DNA of 64,000 nucleotides from Actinomadura rayongensis (GTDB taxonomy: Bacteria > Actinomycetota > Actinomycetes > Streptosporangiales > Streptosporangiaceae). The first letter of the stretch is position 1, and each line of letters begins with the position of its first letter. Location of the stretch: positions 124,001 through 188,000 of the forward strand of contig NZ_WUTW01000006.1 of NCBI RefSeq assembly GCF_009831215.1, read 5' to 3'. This document shows positions 53,560 through 64,000 of the stretch, in pieces. The translations under genes and the position numbers were made by a program. Under the pieces are notes generated by a model, which was given only the letters and a program-made list of their open reading frames with translations, made no database searches and was not told where the DNA came from.

Positions 53560-54114
53560 ATGCTGAAGTCGCTCGCCGCCGTCGCCGCGCTGGCCGCCGC
53601 GACGGGTTCGATCCTGCTCGTTCCGGGCTCGGCGAACGCCAAGGACGCCAAGGGAACGAAGAAGTGGGGCCCGATTCCCACCGCGACCTGCAAGGAGTGG
53701 CCGAGCCTCACCGACGTCCTGCTCTGGCAGAAGGAGACCATCCCGCCGGGCGAGGGCCTGCAGATCGGGACCGACACGATCTACCACGACAAGCTCGTGG
53801 ACCCGACGGGCGCGACCGTCGGGTACGAGGACGGCCGCATCACCGTCATCCAGAAGCGCGCGTCCGACGGGCACTTCATCGGCTGGATCGAGCAGACCGC
53901 GACGATCGGGAAGGACGAGTTCAAGACGTCCGGCCTGCTCGACATGACCGAGGTCATCTTCCACGGCGGCACCGGCCACATGTTCGCGGTCGGCACCCGC
54001 GGCGCCTACAAGGGGTGGGTGGGGGACTGGACCCTGAAGGTCGAGGCCCCCACCGTCGAACCCAAGATCTGGCAGGCGCACGACACCGTGAACATCTGCA
54101 AGATCAACCGCTAG
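53560..54114 (+). CDS. Exported allene-oxide-cyclase-like beta-barrel protein
   Basis: The 184-residue protein has a clear Sec signal peptide (Lys3, hydrophobic 5-22, cleavage after SANA at residue 27). The mature part is strand-rich, with YHDKLVDPTGATVGYEDG, HFIGWIEQTATIG and HMFAVGTRGAYKGWVGDWTL. This pattern resembles the AOC-barrel/dirigent-like family, which includes the spirotetronate cyclases AbyU and PyrI4. It has only two cysteines (44 and 180), placed to join the two ends by a disulfide, as suits an exported protein. It sits inside the polyketide cluster. A cyclase, a dirigent-like guide or an unrelated secreted barrel are all possible. Confidence 0.75.
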   Translation: MLKSLAAVAALAAATGSILLVPGSANAKDAKGTKKWGPIPTATCKEWPSLTDVLLWQKETIPPGEGLQIGTDTIYHDKLVDPTGATVGYEDGRITVIQKRASDGHFIGWIEQTATIGKDEFKTSGLLDMTEVIFHGGTGHMFAVGTRGAYKGWVGDWTLKVEAPTVEPKIWQAHDTVNICKINR

Positions 54115-55598
54115 GCGGCCACCGCCGGCGCGGAGGCGCCCTCCACGGGGTCGTCCTCGTGATTGACCCCGTGGAGCAGGATGAACCCCGCGATCGCCGA
54201 GGCCGCCATCAGGCCCGCGCCGATCGCGAACCCGACGTGCAGGCCGCTGTTCAGCGCGATGTCGGGGGCGTGCCCGGACTTGACCTGGTCGGCCGTGTGA
54301 CTGGTCACGAAGCTCGACATGATCGCCAGGCCGAGCGCGCCGCCGACATAGCGGGTGACGTTGAGCAGCGCGGACGCCAGGCCCTTGTCCTCCGCTGAGA
54401 CGCCCATCAGGCCCGCCGTCATGATCGGGAAGAACACGATCCCGAGGCCGAGGCCGAGCGCGGTGGACGGCAGGATGACGTCGGTGAGCAGCGCGCCGTC
54501 GGCGGAGATCTGCGTGAACCAGGCCAGCGACGCGGCCGACACGACCGAGCCGAGCACCATCGTGTAGCGCAGCCCCATTGCCTTGACCAGCAGCGGGCCG
54601 AGCGCGGCCACCACCAGCAGCATCGCGGTGAGCGGCAGGAACGACAGGCCGGTCTTCAGCGGGGAGTAGTGCAGCACCTCCTGCTGGTAGAGCGTCGCGC
54701 AGAAGAACGTGCCGAACATCGCGCTGCCGCACAGCGCCGACACCGCGTTGGCGCCCGACACGGCCCGGATGCGGAAGATCGACATCGGCATGATCGGCTC
54801 GCCCGCGATGAACCACTCGTGGACGACGAAGTAGACCAGCAGCGCGACGCCGCCGCCGAGGATCGCGAGGGTGCGGCCGGACGTCCAGCCATGCGTGTCG
54901 GTCTGCGCCATGCCGTAGGCGATGAGGCACAGGGCCGCGGTGCCGCTGACGGCGCCGATCAGGTCGAACTTGTGGCTCTTGTTCTCGCTGGTGCCCGACG
55001 GCAGGAACATCAGCGCCGAGACGACCAGGACGAGCCCGATCGGCAGGTTGATCCAGAAGATCCAGCGCCAGCCGGGGCCGTCCACCAGGACGCCGCCGAG
55101 GATGAGGCCGAGCGAGGTCGAGATCCCCGCCGCCCCGCTCCAGACGGCCATCGCCAGCAGCCGCGGCTTGCCCTCGGGGAACATGATCGCGATGAGGGCC
55201 AGCGTCATCGGGATGATGAACGCGGCCGTGAGACCCTGGACGCCGCGGGTGACGACGAGCGTGAACGCGTTCTGCGCGACCGCGGACCCGAACGAGGCGG
55301 CCGTGAACAGCACGACCCCGCCGAGGAAGATCCGGCGGTGCCCGAACAGGTCGCCGGCGCGCCCGCCGACGAGCAGGAAGCCGCTGAACAGCACCAGGTA
55401 GGCGTTGACCACCCAGGGCAGGTCGGCGGCGGAGAAGTCCAGTTCCCGCTGGACGGTGGGCAGCGCCACGTTGACGACCGTGACGTCGATCGCGTCGACC
55501 AGGCCCGCCAGGCACAGCGCGAACAGGCCGATCTTGTGGGCGCGCGTCCAGGTGAACGAGTCCGGAGGACTCTGCTGCTCTGTTTCGGTCATGGCCAC
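54111..55598 (-). CDS. DHA2-family MFS exporter of the polyketide cluster
   Basis: The 495-residue protein has about 14 membrane segments and the MFS motifs LVDAIDVTVVNVALPTVQ, GGRAGDLFGHRR and RGVQGLTAAFIIPMTLALI. It probably exports the cluster product. It is expressed from its own promoter with the same paired GGAGC-N3-GCTCC operators found beside tetR, so TetR control is likely. Its stop codon shares CTAG with the stop of the convergent barrel gene. Confidence 0.93.
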   Translation of the reverse strand: MAMTETEQQSPPDSFTWTRAHKIGLFALCLAGLVDAIDVTVVNVALPTVQRELDFSAADLPWVVNAYLVLFSGFLLVGGRAGDLFGHRRIFLGGVVLFTAASFGSAVAQNAFTLVVTRGVQGLTAAFIIPMTLALIAIMFPEGKPRLLAMAVWSGAAGISTSLGLILGGVLVDGPGWRWIFWINLPIGLVLVVSALMFLPSGTSENKSHKFDLIGAVSGTAALCLIAYGMAQTDTHGWTSGRTLAILGGGVALLVYFVVHEWFIAGEPIMPMSIFRIRAVSGANAVSALCGSAMFGTFFCATLYQQEVLHYSPLKTGLSFLPLTAMLLVVAALGPLLVKAMGLRYTMVLGSVVSAASLAWFTQISADGALLTDVILPSTALGLGLGIVFFPIMTAGLMGVSAEDKGLASALLNVTRYVGGALGLAIMSSFVTSHTADQVKSGHAPDIALNSGLHVGFAIGAGLMAASAIAGFILLHGVNHEDDPVEGASAPAVAA

Positions 55599-55626
55599 CT
55601 TCCGGTGCGGCTTCGGGAATAGAATT

Positions 55627-55670
55627 GGAGCGGCGCTCCGATACTAACGGAGCGCCGCTCCACTTTCCAA
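55627..55670 (-). promoter_or_regulatory. Exporter promoter with paired GGAGC-N3-GCTCC operators
   Basis: Reading leftward: -35 TTGGAA (55670-55665), spacer of 18 containing palindrome GGAGC-GCC-GCTCC (55649-55661), -10 TAGTAT (55646-55641), then palindrome GGAGC-GGC-GCTCC (55627-55639). Centres are 22 bases apart, nearly the same layout as at 50045-50089. Confidence 0.8.
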
Positions 55671-55681
55671 GCTCGGCCGGG

Positions 55682-57141
55682 TCAACGCCCGGCGCCGAAC
55701 CAGCGTCCGAGCGCCTCCGCCAGGTCGCCGCCGCCCTCGGCCGCCACCCAGACCACGTGCCCGTCCGGGCGGACCAGCGCCGCCGGGACGTCCGCGCCCG
55801 GCAGCGGCTCCCGCGCGACGAGGTCGACGCGGTCCTCCCGGCCGTCCAGCGCGCCGTCCGGCACGCCGCCCAGCGCGCCGTCCAGCGCGCCGTCCGGCAC
55901 GCCGTCCGGCACGCCGCCGCCGAAGTCCAGCAGCGCGCCCCGGCCCGGCGCGAGCGCCACCCGCAGCCGCCGCCCGACCAGCGGATGCGCGTCCGCGCCG
56001 CCGAGCGGGTAGCGGACGCCCAGCCCCATCACCAGCTCGGCCAGGTACCGGTTGGCGTCGGGCAGCGCGATCAGCGCGGCGAACAGCTCGCGCAGCGGCT
56101 GCGCGCTCTCCGGCGGGGCCGCCAGCGCCTCCTGCGCCTGGACGTTCACGCAGATCCACCGGCCGACCGGGTGCCGCTCGCCGTGGTAGGTGTCCAGCAG
56201 CCCGTCCGGCGCCCATCCGCCGAGGTCGGCGGCCAGCTTCCAGCCGAGGTTGGACGCGTCGTGGAAGCCCGCGCTGAGCCGCTGCCCGTTGAACGGGAAG
56301 AAGACGTGCGCGGCGTCCCCGGCGAGGAACACCCGGCCGCTTCGGTAGGCGTCGGCGTTCGCGGTCGGGTTCTGCGTGCGGACGAGCCAGCGCGCCGTCG
56401 CCTTCTTGAACCGCGTGCCGGTCAGGCGCTCCACGCGGTCGTTCAGCTCGTCCAGCGTGACGGGCGCGCCCGGGTCGGCGGGCTCCACGCCCCACTCGGC
56501 CGTGTTGATCCGCCACACGCCCGGCTCGGCGGGCGTGCCCGCGTACGTGCCGCCGACGGGGGAGTAGGACGCGCCGACCTGCTCGGGCAGCAGGTCGCCG
56601 AAGTCGGCCTCGATGTCGCCGAGCAGCCCGTAGAACTTGGTGTCCCGCAGCGGGAACCCGATCCCGGCGAGCCGCCGGACGGTGCTGCCGGGCCCGTCGC
56701 AGCCCACGACGTAGGACGCCGTCAGCGTCTGCCCGCCGTTGTAGGTGACGGTGACCGCGTCGTCGTCCTGCTCCAGCCCGGTGACCTCCGCGCCCCGCAC
56801 GATCGTGACGCCGAGGTCCTTGGCGCGGGATTCGAGGTGCTGCTCGATCCGCCACTGCGGGACGATCATCGACGGCGGGTGCTCGGCCAGCACCGGCGCC
56901 AGGTCCAGCCACAGGTTGGAGAAGTGCGCGGCGGGCAGGTCCATCGCGTACTGCCGCAGCGCCTCCAGCAGCCCGCGCTGCTCCAGCAGCTCCACGACCG
57001 CCCCGTTGATCGCCATGCCCGGGGACCGCAGGTCGGTGCCGTCCCGGCGCTCCAGGACGGTCGCCGCGACCCCGGCGGCGCCCAGCTCGCAGGCCAGCGC
57101 CAGCCCGACCGGTCCCGCTCCGACGATGACGACCGCAGTGC

Positions 57142-57145
<4 letters not shown>
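55682..57145 (-). CDS. FAD-dependent monooxygenase-like protein (class A / UbiH-TetX fold)
   Basis: The 487-residue protein has the FAD GxGxxG motif in VIVGAGPVGLALACELG, the DG motif VVGCDGPGSTVRR and the GD motif VFLAGDAAHVFFPF. Members hydroxylate aromatic or polyketide substrates; a few (PyrE3-type in spirotetronates) catalyse a [4+2] cyclisation instead. A low-complexity repeat of VPDG/ALDG units (residues about 411-435) interrupts the C-terminal domain. It starts with GTG overlapping the PKS stop, so it is translated with the last PKS subunit. Confidence 0.9.
55841..55915. repeat. In-frame tandem repeat in the monooxygenase gene
   Basis: Imperfect 12-base units (variants of gcgccgtccagc and acgccgtccggc) encode repeated VPDG and ALDG. 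It looks like a slippage-type expansion inside the C-terminal thioredoxin-like part. Confidence 0.7.
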
Positions 57146-61344
<4,199 letters not shown>

Positions 61345-61347
61345 CGG

Positions 61348-64000
61348 TCAGGACACCCCGAGTTCGTTGTCGATGAGGTCGAAGATCTCGTCGGTGCTGG
61401 CCGCCTCGATCCGGTCCGCCGCGTCCCCGGCGGTGTCGCCGGTCCAGCCCCGGGCGAGCGCCTGGAGCCGCGCGGTGATCCGCGCGCGGGCCTCGGCGTC
61501 GGCGTCGGACCCGACGCGCGCCAGCTCGTCCTCCAGCCGGTCCAGCTCGGTCAGCAGCCGCTCGGCGGCCGAGACCTCCTCGGGGACGAGGCGCTGCTCC
61601 AGCAGGTCGGCGATCGCGGCCGGGGTGGGATGGTCGAACACCAGCGTCGCGGGCAGCCGCAGCCCGCTCGCCGCGTTGAGCCGGTTGCGCAGCTCCACGG
61701 CCGTCAGGGAGTCGAAGCCCAGCTCCTTGAACGCCCGGCCCGCGTCGACGGACTCGGCGCCCGCGTGCCCGAGGACCGTGGCGACGTTGCCGCGCACCAG
61801 GTCCAGCAGCAGCCGGTGCCGCTCCGGCGGCTCCAGGCCCGCCAGCCGCTCCGCCAGGCCCGGCCCGTCGGACGCCGCCGCGGCCGTCCGCACCGGGACC
61901 CGGACGAGCCCGCGCAGCAGCGGCGGCAACTGCCCCTCGGCCGCCCGCGCCCGCAGCGCCGCCGGGGCGAGCCGCGCCGCCACCACGACCGGACGGGCGT
62001 CGGCCAGGGCCGCGTCGAACAGCGCGAGGCCCTGCTCGTTGGTCAGCGGCGCGATCCCGCCGCGCGACATGCGCGCCAGGTCCGCGTGGCCGAGGTGGCC
62101 GGTCATGCCGCTGGCCTCCGCCCAGTGCCCCCACACGACCGACGTGCCGGGCAGGCCGTCGGCGCGGCGGCGCTCGGCGAGCGCGTCCAGGAACGTGTTC
62201 GCGGCGGCGTAGTTGGACTGGCCCGGGTTGCCGAGCGTCGCCGACGCCGACGAGAACAGCACGAACGCCGCCGCGTCGGCGCCGACCAGCTCGTGCAGGT
62301 TCCAGGCCGCGTCCACCTTCGGGCGCAGCACCGTCTCCAGCCGCTCGGGGGTGAGGGAGGTGAGGACGCCGTCGTCCAGCGCGCCGGCCGCGTGGACGAC
62401 CGCGCTGATCGTCCGGCCGTCCAGCAGCGCGGCCAGGGCGGCGCGGTCGGCGGTGTCGCAGGCCGCGATCTCGACCGTCGCGCCGAGCCCGGTCAGCTCG
62501 GCCTCGATCTCTTCGGCGCCCGCCGCCGCGCGGCCGGACCGGCTGACCAGCAGCAGGTCCCGGACACCGTGCCCGGTGACCAGGCGCTTCGCGACGAGCC
62601 CGCCGATCGTGCCGGTCGCGCCGGTGACCAGGACCGTCCCCGTCGACAGGTCGGCGGGTTCGGCGGGCACCGGGTCGCGCCGCGCCAGGCGCGGGACGAG
62701 CAGTGACCCGCCGCGCAGCGCGAGCTGCGGTTCGTCGGAGGCCAGCGCCGTCGCCAGCGCGGCCCGCGACGCGTCGGAGCCGTCGGTGTCCAGCAGCGTG
62801 AAGCGGCCGGGGTTCTCGTTCTGCGCCGACCGCAGCAGGCCCCACACCGGCGCCGTCGTGATGTCGGGCGCCTCGCCCGGCTCGGCCGCGACCGCGCCGC
62901 GCGTCAGCACGACCAGCCGCGCCGCCGCGAACCGCTCGTCGGTGACGAACGCCTGCAGCGCCTCCATGACCGCGATCGTCGTGGCGCGGACGGCGGCCGG
63001 GACGTCTCCGTCGGACGGGGTCGGCGTCAGCACCACCACGTCCGGGACCGTCTCCAGCTCGGCGAGATCGGCGACGACCGTGTAGGCGTCCGAGGCGAGC
63101 GGCGCCGGGGTCGCGGCGGCCGTCCAGTCCAGGGCCAGCAGGGCGTCCCGGTCGCCGCCGGACGGCGCGAGCTGTTCGGGTGCCACCGGCCGCACCGCGA
63201 GCGACCGCACCGACGCCACCGGCGCGCCGGACGCGTCGGTGATCGCCAGCGCGACCGCGTCGCCCTCGGCCTTGGACAGCCGCGCCCGCACGGACGTCGC
63301 GCCCGTCGCGTGCAGCGTCACCCCGCCCCAGGAGAACGGCAGCCGGACGCCGCCGCCCTCCCCGTCGCCCTCGCCGCCGAGCAGCAGGACGTGCAGGCAC
63401 GCGTCCAGCAGCGCCGGATGGATCCCGAAGCCGGTCGGCGTGCCCTCGGGGACGGCGACCTCGGCGTACAGGTCGTCGCCGTCGCGCCAGGCCGCCCGCA
63501 GGCCCTGGAACACCGGGCCGTAGCCGTAGCCGAACTCCGCCAGCCGCTCGTACAGGCCGTCCACCGGGATCTGCGTCCCGGCCGGCGGCCACGCCAGCGT
63601 CGGCGGTTCCTCGGGCGGGGCGGCGGTGAGGCGGCCGGTGGCGTGCAGCGTCCACGGCGCGTCGGCGTCGGGACGGGCGTGGACGCTCACGTCGGCGGCG
63701 TCGCCGTCCGGGGCGCCGACCGTCACCTGCACCTGCAGCGCGCCGGACTCGGGGAGGATGAGCGGCGCGTGCAGCGTCAGCTCGTCCACGTGCTCGTGGC
63801 CGGTCTCGCGGCCGGCGTGCAGCGCGAGGTCCACGAACGCGGTGCCCGGCAGCAGGACCGCCTCGCCGACCGCGTGGTCGGCCAGCCACGGCTGCGTCCG
63901 CGCCGACAGGCGGCCGGTGAACACGCTGCCCTCGCCCGCCGCGAGCGACACCGCCGCGCCGAGCAGCGGGTGCTCGGCGGCGTCCAGGCCGATCTCGGCG
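61348..64000 (-). CDS. Type I modular PKS subunit, 3' part: DH-KR-ACP-docking
   Basis: The reading frame is open to the right edge, so the N-terminal part (KS, AT and perhaps earlier modules) lies outside. Visible are a DH with WLADHAVGEAVLLPG and HPALLDACLH (His and Asp present), a KR with TGATGTIGG, the LDD motif predicting B-type stereochemistry, SSASATLGNPGQSNYAAAN, and an ACP with LGFDSLTAVEL. No ER lies between DH and KR, so the module should make a double bond. A helical C-terminal docking domain (from about RLLTELDRLEDEL) follows. It lies 3 bases upstream of the terminal subunit, whose N-terminal docking helix should receive it. Confidence 0.95.
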   Translation of the reverse strand, partial: AEIGLDAAEHPLLGAAVSLAAGEGSVFTGRLSARTQPWLADHAVGEAVLLPGTAFVDLALHAGRETGHEHVDELTLHAPLILPESGALQVQVTVGAPDGDAADVSVHARPDADAPWTLHATGRLTAAPPEEPPTLAWPPAGTQIPVDGLYERLAEFGYGYGPVFQGLRAAWRDGDDLYAEVAVPEGTPTGFGIHPALLDACLHVLLLGGEGDGEGGGVRLPFSWGGVTLHATGATSVRARLSKAEGDAVALAITDASGAPVASVRSLAVRPVAPEQLAPSGGDRDALLALDWTAAATPAPLASDAYTVVADLAELETVPDVVVLTPTPSDGDVPAAVRATTIAVMEALQAFVTDERFAAARLVVLTRGAVAAEPGEAPDITTAPVWGLLRSAQNENPGRFTLLDTDGSDASRAALATALASDEPQLALRGGSLLVPRLARRDPVPAEPADLSTGTVLVTGATGTIGGLVAKRLVTGHGVRDLLLVSRSGRAAAGAEEIEAELTGLGATVEIAACDTADRAALAALLDGRTISAVVHAAGALDDGVLTSLTPERLETVLRPKVDAAWNLHELVGADAAAFVLFSSASATLGNPGQSNYAAANTFLDALAERRRADGLPGTSVVWGHWAEASGMTGHLGHADLARMSRGGIAPLTNEQGLALFDAALADARPVVVAARLAPAALRARAAEGQLPPLLRGLVRVPVRTAAAASDGPGLAERLAGLEPPERHRLLLDLVRGNVATVLGHAGAESVDAGRAFKELGFDSLTAVELRNRLNAASGLRLPATLVFDHPTPAAIADLLEQRLVPEEVSAAERLLTELDRLEDELARVGSDADAEARARITARLQALARGWTGDTAGDAADRIEAASTDEIFDLIDNELGVS

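Overview
The window is very GC-rich actinobacterial chromosome. It has GTG and TTG starts, C/G-ending codons, many 4-base stop/start overlaps, a GlnR-type nitrogen box, menaquinone genes, a SARP regulator and modular type I polyketide synthase (PKS) genes. A filamentous actinomycete such as a Thermomonosporaceae/Actinomadura-like organism would fit, but that placement is inference. I saw no tRNA, rRNA, CRISPR array or insertion sequence.

Layout. 0-7 kb: assimilatory nitrogen block: the 3' part of a NarK-type nitrate/nitrite transporter, a metallothionein-like protein, a Nudix hydrolase, then nirB-nirD-nnaR-sirohydrochlorin chelatase behind a GlnR-like box. 7-12 kb: MarR regulator divergent from a DrrAB-type ABC exporter, a principal-type sigma factor, a CDF metal transporter. 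12-21 kb: menaquinone genes menE / menBCD / menF, interspersed with a tyrosine phosphatase, a fatty-acid desaturase and a Fpg/Nei glycosylase. 21-26 kb: bioY, a spermidine-synthase-like protein, an SDR, a ZIP transporter, a GHL10-type lipoprotein, a DUF3040 protein. 26-37 kb: an MFS exporter, a large protein with a degenerate AAA-like domain divergent from an unknown gene, a delta-9-type desaturase followed by a fatty acyl-AMP ligase, a secreted esterase, a GNAT. 37-43 kb: an SDR, an RNA-repair pair (RNA ligase plus HD-Pnk end-healing enzyme), and a LAL/LuxR regulator divergent from an oligopeptide ABC importer (43-49 kb).

49-64 kb is the edge of a type I polyketide cluster running off the right end: an LLM flavin oxidoreductase and a TetR regulator, a SARP activator coupled to a type II thioesterase, a freestanding ACP coupled to an E2-like acyltransferase, an exported allene-oxide-cyclase-type beta-barrel protein, a DHA2 exporter, an FAD monooxygenase-like protein and two PKS subunits. 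The last PKS subunit is KS-AT(malonyl)-inactive KR-ACP with no thioesterase, so it should end in a beta-ketoacyl-ACP. With the ACP/E2-like pair, the barrel protein and the FAD protein this suggests a tetronate or spirotetronate-like product. This is inference: the expected FkbH-like glyceryl transferase and KAS-III genes are not in the window.

The best regulatory signal is a promoter plan used twice. A GGAGC-N3-GCTCC palindrome sits between -35 and -10 and a second one just after -10, in front of the LLM oxidoreductase (beside the tetR gene) and in front of the DHA2 exporter. It defines a probable small TetR regulon.
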